A stretch of DNA of 19,713 nucleotides, taken from JAAYAY01 sp964429355 (GTDB lineage Bacteria > Planctomycetota > Planctomycetia > Pirellulales > Thermoguttaceae). Numbering within the stretch: position 1 is the first letter of the stretch; each line of letters opens with the position of its first letter. Where the stretch lies: positions 1 through 19,713 of the forward strand of contig CAYSCH010000155.1 of assembly GCA_964429355.1 (NCBI GenBank). Direction: 5' to 3'. Position numbers and translations under genes: made by a program. A model generated the notes under the pieces. It made no database searches, was not told the origin of the DNA, and saw only the letters and a program-made list of their open reading frames with translations. Shown one piece after another: positions 1 to 8,466 of this stretch.

Positions 1-343
1 TGATCAGCCACAGCGAAAACGCGAAAGCGCTGAGCCACACCATCAGCGGCACGCAACCGATGTTCAAGCTTTTGAGGACCATGGCCCCGATGCTCAATGC
101 CGAAGGCATGACCCCGGGCTCGACATTTCCGTCGACATCCACATCGCCGCCGACATCCCCGACGTCCACATCCCCGACGTCCACATCCATGTCGACGTCC
201 CCGTCCACATCCAGATCGATGTCGAACAGATCCAACCCCACCGCTCCGACGAGGACAAACAGCCAGTAGAGCACCAGCAGTCCCAGCAGGACCGTGGGCC
301 CCAGGTTAGCACCGGCGATCGCAGTCTGCCATAGTTCAGCCAT
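1..343 (-). CDS. YqiJ/NfeD-like membrane protein, N-terminal part (cut by window edge)
   Basis: The first 114 residues are visible; the C-terminus lies beyond the left edge. Residues 17-36 form a hydrophobic segment, 38-75 an Asp/Val/Gly-rich linker with repeated DVDV and GDVD units, and 96-114 a second hydrophobic segment starting LNIGCVPLMV. This order, with an LNxGxxP motif entering the second helix, matches E. coli YqiJ and related NfeD-like proteins, which end in a cytoplasmic OB-fold. The family acts in the inner membrane and is often encoded beside flotillin (YqiK/FloT), so a flotillin gene may lie just outside the window; that is inference. The ATG at 341-343 is chosen because it directly precedes the first helix. 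A GGTGG-like sequence lies upstream, so the ribosome site is weak. The acidic linker is much longer than in E. coli YqiJ. Family assignment is by pattern only. Confidence 0.7.
   Translation of the reverse strand, partial: MAELWQTAIAGANLGPTVLLGLLVLYWLFVLVGAVGLDLFDIDLDVDGDVDMDVDVGDVDVGDVGGDVDVDGNVEPGVMPSALSIGAMVLKSLNIGCVPLMVWLSAFAFSLWLI
119..232 (-). repeat. Imperfect in-frame repeat coding for an Asp-Val linker
   Basis: Short degenerate units (GTCGACATGGAT, GTGGACGTCGGGGAT and variants, read on the minus strand) repeat across about 110 bases. They encode the Asp-rich linker of the YqiJ-like protein. Unit lengths are multiples of three, so slippage would lengthen or shorten the linker without a frameshift. 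Confidence 0.7.
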
Positions 344-829
344 CGTAGGGTCCACCCTGCCATTCGGCACAGAAGCCGCCCAGATCGGGCGTATTCCGTC
401 TGACTAGAAATCCGTCCAGCCAATCTTTCCAGACTAGTCCACCGGCGGGGACCGTTCCACCCAGATCGTCCAGTTTCTCAGCGCTCGCAGGCCGGTTGTT
501 TGGTTGCCACGATGAATTTGCCCACTCTGTGGCGGGGGGCTGCTCGAACGCAAGTGTTTCCGAACCGCTGGCCTGTCGGCCGCCAGATGCGATTCTTCTG
601 CCGGTCTCATACGCCATCCCTCCCGCGCTTGGATCAAGCTCGAAACCTGCCCTGCCCCGAAAGCGCTCAATGCCGTATGGATTTCGCCGGGGATTTGCGA
701 ATCTTGCCAGTAAGAGGAGAAATGGTTCACGGCGGGAGGCTGTGAACGGTTGTTCTTGGAGCCGCTAACAAAACCACCGATGTTGCACATCCATGCCCGC
801 GGGAAACTCGTACATTTTGTCAGGGCTTC
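344..829. other. Intergenic stretch without a convincing gene
   Basis: These 486 bases separate the YqiJ-like gene from the stop of the 1145-residue membrane protein; both are on the minus strand. The overlapping short open frames are rich in Pro, Arg and Ser, have no recognisable domain, and conflict with each other across frames. A 6-bp inverted repeat (GTTCAC/GTGAAC, near 725-748) is the only structure noticed, and it is too weak to call a terminator. The promoter of the YqiJ-like gene should lie in the left part, but no good hexamer pair was found. Confidence 0.5.
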
Positions 830-3800
830 TTACGGCAGCAGTCTCACGACAGGACCGCCTCCCCACATTCGTTCAAGGGTGAATCCGCAGCGCCCATCGT
901 CCTTCGAGCGGTTCAGGGCCTGCCACGCGTCGACCCAACGCTGCCAGGGGATTCGGATCTCGCCGAACAACAGCCGCGATCGGTCCACGAGGGGCAGGGC
1001 CGTGAGCGTGGCCCTTAGGTCCGCCGACCAGGGGGTCAACACGGGGCCCGGAGGCAGTTCGCGGTCGGCATCCAGCGGATAGTGGATTTCGACGTCCGGC
1101 GAATCGGCCAAGGAGAACACCAGTCCCTGGTCGTCCAGATCGTAGGCAAAAATGGTCCGGGGCAATTGGGACTCGATTTCCCGGCGTACCAAGTCGATTC
1201 CGGCCGCCTTGTAGAGGCCCAAGAGCGCGACGGCCAGCGTGTCGCGTTCGACCGGCGAAAGCCGCTCCAGCGCTTCCGGGGCGGTTATGTTGGCGAGGAG
1301 CCTTCCCTCGCGGGCGTCGATCTGCATCGCCAGCGGTGCGGGGATCGTCTCCCCGAGGTTCACCTCCACCGAGATCCGGTTCGTCGTCAGGTGAATTGCC
1401 CCGGCCTGAATCCCGGAGGAGTCGGCAAATCCTCCCTCGCCGAGAAACCAGACGAACTCGCGCTCAACGAAGCGGCTCACGCAGAGCTGCAACTCCTCGA
1501 AAGCCCGCAACTGCTTGTGCACCCCGGTCCAGTTGCCGCTATCCCGAGTTTCTTTGTCCGCGGCTCGCAGCCTGGCGTATCGTTTGGGGATGGTCCCGGA
1601 GTGGAGGCCCGGCAGGAGCAGCCGGCGGACCGTTTCGTTGTGTCTGCCCACGGCCACCGGGTACAGATACTTCGACCGATTGGCCGCGTAGATCTGCCAG
1701 TTCTCCCGGAGCTCCCAGGCGAGGAAGCCGAAGATCCCCGGGATGGAGGTAATCACCGTGGTAGCGACCGTGTAGGCAAACCCCTTTTCCATGGCGGTGT
1801 CCAGCACCCCTGCCAATACGGGGATGAAGGGGAGCATTATCTTGTGCGAGACCGTGACCACGGGAAAATGCTTGATCGGGTTGATCTGGGGCTCGATGAG
1901 CAGGGTGATCGAGAATCGGGCCACGTACGCTGCCGCGGCCCAGAATGGGACCAGAATCACACGGGCCACCCAGGCTACCCGGCTTTCGCCGGATCGAAAT
2001 CGCAGCCAGTCGTCGACGATGGACATCAGCCGCTCGATGGCTTCGACGGAGAAGCGAAAGATATCCATGATCAGCCAGAAGAGCCGAGCGATCACCTGCA
2101 CGGTGAGCCATCGCCACGCCCGTCCCGCCCAGTCGGTTGTGACTTCCTCGAGATCTCGGCCCAGTCGGGTGTTCAGGAGCAGGTTGAGGCTCACGAAGAT
2201 GCCCAGCGTGCCGGTCCAGGTGTTGTGCCAGTGCGGAATCAGACGGGGCAAGGCCCAGGAGACGATCGCCGTGACCAAGAGGGGCTTGATGACATAACGG
2301 CCGGTCCACCGGAAGGCGCGTGAGCGGATCACTTGCTGCACGATCTCCAGTTTCGCCAGCCGCCTGGGAAGCTCCCTGAAGACGAAGTGGAGGTCGCGGC
2401 CAACGGCTCGGAGCACTTTCAGCGTAACACGCCGGAAACTCTCGAAGTTAATCAAGAAGAACAGGAACAGACCCAGCGGTACCACGAGCGGCAGGTCCCC
2501 GACTTCCGGTTCGGTCCCGAAGGCCAGCTTCAAAAGATGCTTGACCCCCGCTTCAGCGACGTAGGCGCCGCCGAAGGGGAGAATCAGGTAGCACATCAGC
2601 ACCCGGCCTGTCGGTGTGCCGAACGCCACGGCGCTAAGCCGCTGCATGAAGCGGAGGTAGAACTGCCCGTGCCGATATACGCCGTCGAGCGCGGCGGCCA
2701 TGGTCCGATCGGCACGCAGGAGCTGGTCGCCGAACAACAGATCGCGGATCCCCGACAAGTCCTCGGCCTTCAGGTGATTCCTCGCGACGGCATCCCGCAG
2801 ATCTCCGAGGGTCAGAAACCCCTTATCGACAATGCGGTCGAGGAGCTCTTCAACGACCTTTCGGGCGGCGAGTCGTTCCACCACGTTGGAGGGGAGGAAC
2901 CCGGCCTGCCGAAGAGCGTCTTCGATCAACGGGCGGAAACGGTTGCGCAGGTTCTCCTCGCTCCGTTCTTCGGCGCGATGGAGGAGGTTGTACAGCACCT
3001 GCCGCCCGGGATCTGCGATCCGTACGGCCGCCATGCGGCGCAGAGCGCTGCGTAGATGCCGATGGATTAGGGTCTCGGCCAGGCAGGGGAGGGGACGCTC
3101 GATTGGCTCCTTTCCCAGCGAGCGGACCCAGCCGATGACATCCATGGAGTACACACGCCGCTCGCGGTCGAGGCCCACCTTCTGCAGATCGAAGAGCAGC
3201 CTCGCCTCGGGGCACCACAGCCCCTCACCACAGCGCGCCACCAGGGCTGAGAGGGCATCTTGCCAGGCATCGATTTCGGTGTCGGGAAACTGCACGGCCG
3301 CTTGAATGGAAGTTATCAGCCGGGCGATGTGCCTGCGGACGTCGGTCCGCAATCGCCGCACGCTCTTTTCGGGTGCCAGTTTCCTCGCCTGGAACAAGAA
3401 GATGCAGGTCCGGACCAGGTCACCGCGGGAGACCGCGGCCTGGGCCCCCAGCACGAGCCGGCGATACGTGTCGGTGGGTTTCCGCCAGGAGGGGAGGAGC
3501 AGTTGCCATCGACTTTGAGTCTCGGTCGCGGGGACAACGTCTTCTTCGCCGGGGAGCCGAACCATGGGTGGCTCGGCGCCCTTCGGCCGTGTGGCCGCGT
3601 AAAGGCGGTCGGCGTCGAGGACTTGTCCCAGAAGTTCCGCCCAACTGCCGGGTCGATCGAGTCCGGGGAAATAGTGCGAAGATGCTCCTGGAGAGAAATA
3701 CTCAAGTTCCAGATAAGTCGCAGCGAATTCGATGAACGTGCTCGTCGGGTTGGCATCGGCCAGGATCAGCCCTTCCTGGATGAGCACGGACCGGACCTCG

Positions 3801-4267
3801 GCGAACTCGGTGATGCCGATTCCCCGCACCCACCGGCGGAGCACCGCCGCATCGATCTCCCCCTTCGTCACCCGCTCCTCGAGGTCGAGATGGAGGCGGC
3901 AATGGAAGAGAAGCCGCCAGTAACGGGTCAGCCAGCCGGCCACGGGCACCGCGTCAATCTCTTCCGCCTCGGGTTGCGGCAGCAGGATCACCCGATCGGG
4001 GAGATCGGCAGTTCCCCTTGGCTCCAATTCTGCAGCGTCGACGATCTTCAGGAGGGACTCGCGGTCGGTGATCTGGCACAACTCGTGGGGGAGACGGAGT
4101 CCGAGCCGCGGCAGCTCATAGCGGTCCTTGATCACTCGCCGCATGATTCGCCGAGGCACCAGGATGGCACCCTTCTCCACGGCCGTTACCAAGCGCTGCA
4201 ACTCCTGGAGTGTCGGACCAATGGGGACCGTCTCGGGAACCGCTCTTGGCTTCGTGGTGATCCTCAT
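830..4267 (-). CDS. Large polytopic membrane protein of unknown function (1145 aa)
   Basis: I do not recognise a named family; it resembles conserved hypothetical planctomycete membrane proteins. Residues 1-545 are soluble, largely helical and rich in Arg, Leu and Glu, with no signal peptide. A membrane block spans about 553-850, with hydrophobic segments near 555-580, 592-607, 659-677, 684-699, 723-745, 764-790, 808-825 and 830-850. Residues 850-1145 are again soluble; they begin with an Arg-rich stretch (ETVRRLLLPG) and contain a run of beta-strand-like sequence. The layout suggests a cytoplasmic N-terminal domain, a membrane core of six to eight helices and a C-terminal domain. The ATG at 4265-4267 gives the full frame, but its ribosome site is weak. 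It lies 293 bases downstream of prfC on the same strand and could share a transcript. The frame is certainly coding given its length and amphipathic pattern; the function is unknown. Confidence 0.85.
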   Translation of the reverse strand: MRITTKPRAVPETVPIGPTLQELQRLVTAVEKGAILVPRRIMRRVIKDRYELPRLGLRLPHELCQITDRESLLKIVDAAELEPRGTADLPDRVILLPQPEAEEIDAVPVAGWLTRYWRLLFHCRLHLDLEERVTKGEIDAAVLRRWVRGIGITEFAEVRSVLIQEGLILADANPTSTFIEFAATYLELEYFSPGASSHYFPGLDRPGSWAELLGQVLDADRLYAATRPKGAEPPMVRLPGEEDVVPATETQSRWQLLLPSWRKPTDTYRRLVLGAQAAVSRGDLVRTCIFLFQARKLAPEKSVRRLRTDVRRHIARLITSIQAAVQFPDTEIDAWQDALSALVARCGEGLWCPEARLLFDLQKVGLDRERRVYSMDVIGWVRSLGKEPIERPLPCLAETLIHRHLRSALRRMAAVRIADPGRQVLYNLLHRAEERSEENLRNRFRPLIEDALRQAGFLPSNVVERLAARKVVEELLDRIVDKGFLTLGDLRDAVARNHLKAEDLSGIRDLLFGDQLLRADRTMAAALDGVYRHGQFYLRFMQRLSAVAFGTPTGRVLMCYLILPFGGAYVAEAGVKHLLKLAFGTEPEVGDLPLVVPLGLFLFFLINFESFRRVTLKVLRAVGRDLHFVFRELPRRLAKLEIVQQVIRSRAFRWTGRYVIKPLLVTAIVSWALPRLIPHWHNTWTGTLGIFVSLNLLLNTRLGRDLEEVTTDWAGRAWRWLTVQVIARLFWLIMDIFRFSVEAIERLMSIVDDWLRFRSGESRVAWVARVILVPFWAAAAYVARFSITLLIEPQINPIKHFPVVTVSHKIMLPFIPVLAGVLDTAMEKGFAYTVATTVITSIPGIFGFLAWELRENWQIYAANRSKYLYPVAVGRHNETVRRLLLPGLHSGTIPKRYARLRAADKETRDSGNWTGVHKQLRAFEELQLCVSRFVEREFVWFLGEGGFADSSGIQAGAIHLTTNRISVEVNLGETIPAPLAMQIDAREGRLLANITAPEALERLSPVERDTLAVALLGLYKAAGIDLVRREIESQLPRTIFAYDLDDQGLVFSLADSPDVEIHYPLDADRELPPGPVLTPWSADLRATLTALPLVDRSRLLFGEIRIPWQRWVDAWQALNRSKDDGRCGFTLERMWGGGPVVRLLP

Positions 4268-4560
4268 CCGTCGATACGTCTTTCCTGCCCGGCAAGGGAA
4301 GCATCACGTGTCCGAGAGATTCTCCTGGGGCGTCGGCCTCGATCGTTGTGGCAACAACCAACGGGACCCCTCGAGCGACACCAAGTTGGAGACGGCATCC
4401 GCCCTTCCCCCTGAACGCGCGGATCGGAGCCTCCCGCCCGGCACTGCTAACGGGGTGTCAATCAGTCTACCCGCCATGGTCGTCGATTGCCAGCGTCTGG
4501 ACTTCCGGGCCTGGCTGGACGTGCGTGATGCCCGGAGGAATTGGCCATACGGCAGGTCAT
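4268..4560. other. Spacer between prfC and the large membrane protein gene
   Basis: These 293 bases lie between two minus-strand genes. A minus-strand TTGACA occurs near 4450-4460, but no acceptable -10 box lies 16-18 bases beyond it. No strong hairpin with a T-run follows prfC. I see nothing else that I can support here. Confidence 0.4.
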
Positions 4561-6210
4561 TCAGCCCGCCGAGGCGTACGGCAGAGTGGGCTCGGCGATC
4601 GCAAACTGGATTGGACTGGATTCCTGAAACTGAAGGTCGGGATTCTCCCGGGAACAATAGTCGAGGTCCCACTTGGAGTGCAGGAGAATAACCGGCTGGT
4701 CATCCTGGTCGACGACCACGCTCGACGAATAGGGGAGTTGTGCCTTTTCAATCGCGGCGTGGCCGCCGACGACCCAACGGGCGACCTTGTAGGGGAGCCA
4801 CTTGATCGATGTCCGCGCGTCGTATTCAGCCTCCAGCCGATAGCGGACGACGTCGAACTGGAGTTCTCCCACGGCCGCCAGAATGGGCTCGCGTTGCCGG
4901 GCCACCGGGTTGCGAAGCACCTGGATCGCGCCTTCTTCGACGAGCTGCCGCAGTCCGCGCTCGAATTGTTTCCGCCGAAGCGTGTCGGCACACTCGAGAA
5001 TGGCGAAGTGCTCGGGCGAGAATCGAGGAAGGGGCTCGTAGTTGACCGGCTGCCCCAGGCAGATCGTGTCGCCGAGCCGAAATTCGCCCGGAAGGACCAG
5101 GCCCAGGATGTCGCCGGGATACGCTTCATCGAGCGTTTCTCGCTCGTTGGCAAACAGGCGATGGGACCGGCGAATGCGAAGCTTTTTGGCCGTACGGGAA
5201 TGGAACACCTCCATTTCGCGGGCGAAGCGGCCAGAACAGACTCGAACGAAAGCGATCCGGTCGCGGTGTTTGGGGTCGAGATTCGCCTGAATTTTGAACA
5301 CAAAGCCGGCGAACTCCGCCCGGTCGACGGGAACGAGCCCCCGGTCGCTCATTCGCGCTCTCGGCGGCGGGCTCAATTCCAGAAAGGCGTGGAGAAAACT
5401 GCGCACTCCGTAATTGTTCAAGGCACTGCCGAAAAATACCGGTGTCATCTCGCCGCACAGGAATCTCGCCTGCTCAAAGGGTGCACCCGCACCTTCCAGA
5501 AGCGCCAGGTCTTCTTCAAGCTTGCTCTTGGAAGGAGCGTCGAGAAGATTTTCGCCCGCACAGTCCAAGTCGAACGACTGGCCGCAGACGACCCGGTCGG
5601 CGATACCCTGGTGCTGGAAGACTTCTCCGCGCCCGGATCTCCGGTCGAAGATGCCGCAGAAGCGGTGGTCGCGCCAGACCGGCCAGTTGAGTGGAACCGC
5701 CTCGATGCCCAACATCTTCTCGACCTCGGCGAGGAGATCGAAGGGATCTCGTCCGGGCCGGTCCACCTTGTTGATGAAGGTGATGATCGGAATCTTTCGC
5801 ATCGTGCATACGCGAAAGAGCTTCTCGGTCTGAGCCTCGATTCCCTTGGCCTGATCGATGACCATCACGGCACAGTCGGCCGCGGTCAACGTGCGGTAAG
5901 TATCTTCGCTGAAGTCCTGGTGGCCGGGCGTATCGAGGAGGTTGATCTGATGACCCTCGTACTCGAACGAGAGGGCGGTGGAACTGATGGAGATACCTCG
6001 TTGACGTTCGAGTTCCATCCAATCGGATGTGGCCGAACGCTGTGTCTTACGGCCACGGACCGCGCCGGCAACATCGAAACATCCGGCGTAAAGCAGGAGT
6101 TTTTCCGTGAGCGTCGTCTTGCCCGCGTCCGGGTGCGATATGATCGCAAAAGTGCGGCGCCGGGCGGATTCCACTCGTACGACAGGATCGTGGCTATCTT
6201 GCTGGAGCAT
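4561..6210 (-). CDS. prfC: Peptide chain release factor 3 (RF3), translational GTPase
   Basis: RF3 is a cytoplasmic GTPase that removes RF1/RF2 from the ribosome after peptide release. The 549-residue product matches the usual length (E. coli 529). The GTPase motifs are intact: P-loop SHPDAGKTT at 25-33, RGISIS at 71-76, DTPGHQDFSEDTYRTLTA at 93-110 and NKVD at 147-150. The RF3-specific stretch FVFKIQANLDPKHRDRIAF and, further on, AYPGDILGL and VGELQFDVV distinguish it from EF-G. The frame stays open upstream to 6498, but the extra 96 residues are Arg/Pro/Ser-rich and unlike the family. The ATG at 6208-6210, sixteen residues before RRRTFAI, is therefore the likely start, although no strong Shine-Dalgarno precedes it. 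It is separated by over 500 bases from the hydrolase-like gene and is probably transcribed independently. Confidence 0.96.
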   Translation of the reverse strand: MLQQDSHDPVVRVESARRRTFAIISHPDAGKTTLTEKLLLYAGCFDVAGAVRGRKTQRSATSDWMELERQRGISISSTALSFEYEGHQINLLDTPGHQDFSEDTYRTLTAADCAVMVIDQAKGIEAQTEKLFRVCTMRKIPIITFINKVDRPGRDPFDLLAEVEKMLGIEAVPLNWPVWRDHRFCGIFDRRSGRGEVFQHQGIADRVVCGQSFDLDCAGENLLDAPSKSKLEEDLALLEGAGAPFEQARFLCGEMTPVFFGSALNNYGVRSFLHAFLELSPPPRARMSDRGLVPVDRAEFAGFVFKIQANLDPKHRDRIAFVRVCSGRFAREMEVFHSRTAKKLRIRRSHRLFANERETLDEAYPGDILGLVLPGEFRLGDTICLGQPVNYEPLPRFSPEHFAILECADTLRRKQFERGLRQLVEEGAIQVLRNPVARQREPILAAVGELQFDVVRYRLEAEYDARTSIKWLPYKVARWVVGGHAAIEKAQLPYSSSVVVDQDDQPVILLHSKWDLDYCSRENPDLQFQESSPIQFAIAEPTLPYASAG

Positions 6211-6737
6211 TGGCTGCAAAGTTGCTGTGAAGGAGTGGTTTTGAGGTCGGCGGCTGGCCCATGAAAGGACCGGTTTCAACGCCGCTCTTGCGGACAGGGA
6301 AGAAGGACGAATCGGACGACAGTTGGCCAGACATCGCCGCATGCGGTACCGCCAGATCGGCAACAACCTCGCCTTCAACGGGCCGGAATGAGCATCTGGC
6401 AGGCGAGTCCTACCCCAGCAGGGCAGACGGCTTGAGCCGCAGGGCCGGACGGGCAGCAGAACTCTGCCGGCCGACGCCCCACGGGAGCAGAGGGGCAAGA
6501 ATGGCCGTTAGGGCGGCCCGAAATCCAAGAAAACAGCGCGCAAAAGCCGGCTGTGGCTGGCTTTACGAATCATCCAAAAAACGCTTATCGCTGTCATTTG
6601 CACGGCTCCGGACAATCGGCTCGCCCTTGCTCAAACCGGCACAATGCGAGCCAATCTCTGCGTTGGTATAGTTTAACCGCTTGCGGGCCGTGCGGCAACC
6701 GCGATAATGCCGCGTCTCATGTTGCCATGGACCCGTC
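6211..6737. other. Intergenic stretch upstream of prfC
   Basis: These 527 bases hold no convincing gene. A plus-strand open frame (6261-6671) is Arg/Ser-rich and featureless. An imperfect hairpin at 6543-6564 (AAAGCC and GGCTTT arms with internal pairing, one mismatch) is followed on the minus strand by TTTTG. It could be a weak terminator for the hydrolase-like gene ending at 6738. No clear promoter for prfC was found, although it must lie here. No tRNA cloverleaf was recognised. Confidence 0.4.
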
Positions 6738-8000
6738 TCACTCTGCCATTTCGTACAGATGCACGGCGTGAGGGCCGAATTGGTCCTGGAACCGGCCGTT
6801 GCGGGCGAGAATCGTGCGGTCTTCCCCGATGACGCGAACAGCAGACTCGTTGGCGAGTCCCTTCACCTGAAACGAGGCCGTGGCCGGACTGGCCTCCATG
6901 CGGACCGCAAACACGTACCGCTTGCCCTGGTGTTTTTTAGCTGCAACCGCGATGCCGCGAGGGCCCAGGAGTTGGGCCATGTCGGCGGAGACGTCGGGCG
7001 GGTTAACGCTCACTGTCGCCATGTCCGGAAGCATGGGGCTGTTGATGACGGCCGCCAGGCTGTGAATCTCCCGGTTGATCGCCCCCACTGCCCGTGCCAT
7101 CTCCTCGTCGGCCAGTAGTCCGGCTTCGATGAACTGGGGCTCGAACTGGTGGCAGAAATAGACGATGCCCTGCGAGCCGTGGACGATCGACATCCACACC
7201 TCGGCCTTCACCTGCTGGGGCGTCGGCTTGACGGTCGGATGACTGATTGAGGTGCACTCGATACAGTTCCAGACGATCCGATCCTGGCCGGCCCAGCCTC
7301 GCAAGCGATCAACACCCCGGGCCACATACCAAAGCTTGCCGGCGACCGCCGGCTTGTCATGCACCGCCGGATAGATGTCGAAGGAAACCACATCTCCGCC
7401 TCGGACATACTCGGCGTAGTCTTCCGGGTGATTGGTCCGCACGCCACGGCCGTACCAGCCGTCCCAGGCGACGCCCTGGCCCAAATTGAGAAAGATGGGC
7501 CGCGTTGCGTCCTTGGCCTTGATCCGCTCATAATCCTTGACGATCTCGGCAGGCAGAATCGGCGGACCATATCCTTTTCCGTTGCCGAGCGACTGGGCGT
7601 TGTCCGGTTCGTCGCCGTGCATCCAGCCGACGATGATTTGCTGGTCAAGGTGTTCCAAGGCATAGCCGTTCTGCGAGCAGATAACCGGCATACCGTGCCG
7701 CTTCAGTTCGTCGATCTGCTCGGCATTCGGTCCATTCCAGAGGCCGATGTACAGGTTGACGCCCAGGGCCTGGTACTTGGGGGCGTTGCGGGGGTGTTGC
7801 AGCCAGACAGCGATTGGGAAGAACGCAGCGTCCTTGTCGGGACCGTTCTGCCAACGCGAGTAGACGCCAGGTCCGGCGTTTGCCCCGTCCTGAGCCGTCG
7901 CGTTCCGGTGCGGCATCCAATACAGGGCTGCCGCGAGAAAAGCCGTGGCTGCAACGGCAGGCCATACCCTTGAAGAGACCGTGTGCACAAGCGTCGCCAT
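6738..8000 (-). CDS. Secreted glycoside-hydrolase-like TIM-barrel protein
   Basis: The 420-residue product starts with a membrane-spanning signal (residues 10-30, likely cleavage near ATAQ at 34-37). It continues as an alternating alpha/beta protein typical of clan GH-A barrels. Conserved-looking motifs are WMHGDEPDNA (126-135, Glu131), FLNLGQGVAW (170-179), VVSFDIYPAV (204-213), VWNCIECTSI (243-252, Glu248) and EVWMSIVHGS (267-276). Glu131 and Glu248 have the spacing expected of an acid/base and nucleophile pair, but this is inference. Similar proteins are common hypothetical or beta-galactosidase-like entries in Planctomycetes and Verrucomicrobia. A small beta domain ends the protein (about 325-420). 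The ATG at 7998-8000 is chosen over one eight codons upstream because AGGAG sits 8 bases before it. It is divergent from a sulfatase gene, which fits polysaccharide breakdown outside the cytoplasm. The substrate is unknown. Confidence 0.85.
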   Translation of the reverse strand: MATLVHTVSSRVWPAVAATAFLAAALYWMPHRNATAQDGANAGPGVYSRWQNGPDKDAAFFPIAVWLQHPRNAPKYQALGVNLYIGLWNGPNAEQIDELKRHGMPVICSQNGYALEHLDQQIIVGWMHGDEPDNAQSLGNGKGYGPPILPAEIVKDYERIKAKDATRPIFLNLGQGVAWDGWYGRGVRTNHPEDYAEYVRGGDVVSFDIYPAVHDKPAVAGKLWYVARGVDRLRGWAGQDRIVWNCIECTSISHPTVKPTPQQVKAEVWMSIVHGSQGIVYFCHQFEPQFIEAGLLADEEMARAVGAINREIHSLAAVINSPMLPDMATVSVNPPDVSADMAQLLGPRGIAVAAKKHQGKRYVFAVRMEASPATASFQVKGLANESAVRVIGEDRTILARNGRFQDQFGPHAVHLYEMAE

Positions 8001-8466
8001 CAGAGCATCTCCTGTTTCAATCAACCTCCGGGCCGATTCGTGCCACTCCAGCCGTCCATCCTACCAGGACACCCCGGGCGAGTGTCCAGCACCCACGCTG
8101 AATCTCGCTGCCCCCCCGTTACTGTCTCCCCTGGGTGAAGCCGCATGCCCTGCTTCTGCACAGCAACAGCCACGTGCGCCGGCAATTGACAAGTCCGGTT
8201 CCACACACCATGATCTGGGCGCTGCGAGATCTTGCCGAATCGTCTCTTCTTGTTCCTGTTTCCGCTCCTTGGGCTCCCGCGCTGGACGGCCTGGACAGCG
8301 CCGATGTATGGCAAACCAATGGAGGCAAGCGAATAGATGCGCTGATTTTTCCAGTATGCTTGCTGCCCCCAATGATTCGTTTGCCGCCATTCGTTTGCCA
8401 TCCTCTACAAGAACGACTTCGCGTTCCTCACTGCAAAACTGCGGCAGTGTTATGAAAGGCCAACAA
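8001..8466. other. Divergent intergenic region between hydrolase-like and sulfatase genes
   Basis: These 466 bases must hold the promoters for both divergent genes. A plus-strand candidate is listed separately at 8186-8214. For the minus strand only the AGGAG ribosome site of the hydrolase-like gene (about 8009-8013) is clear. Open frames through this stretch in both directions are extensions without domain content. No operator palindrome stood out. Confidence 0.5.
8186..8214 (+). promoter_or_regulatory. Candidate sigma70 promoter for the HEAT-tailed sulfatase
   Basis: A perfect TTGACA (8186-8191) is followed after 17 bases by CATGAT (8209-8214, four of six consensus bases). The sulfatase start is about 250 bases downstream, so the leader would be long. 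The -35 box is strong but the -10 box is mediocre. Confidence 0.35.

Noticed and set aside
119..232. CRISPR or non-coding tandem repeat
   Set aside because: The repeat is in frame and codes for an Asp-Val linker in a membrane protein.
434..790. 118-codon minus-strand open frame in the first gap
   Set aside because: No domain, no ribosome site, low-complexity Ser/Pro/Arg content, and competing open frames on the other strand.
1082..2323. 413-codon plus-strand open frame
   Set aside because: It is antisense to the 1145-residue membrane protein; the translation is rich in Gly, Pro, Arg, Glu and His with no domain, typical of a GC-driven shadow frame.
4348..6264. 638-codon plus-strand open frame opposite prfC
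   Set aside because: prfC is unmistakable on the other strand; this frame is open only because of GC codon bias.
6211..6498. N-terminal extension of prfC by 96 codons
   Set aside because: The extra residues are Arg/Ser/Pro-rich and not RF3-like; the family starts about 10-20 residues before the P-loop, as the ATG at 6210 does.
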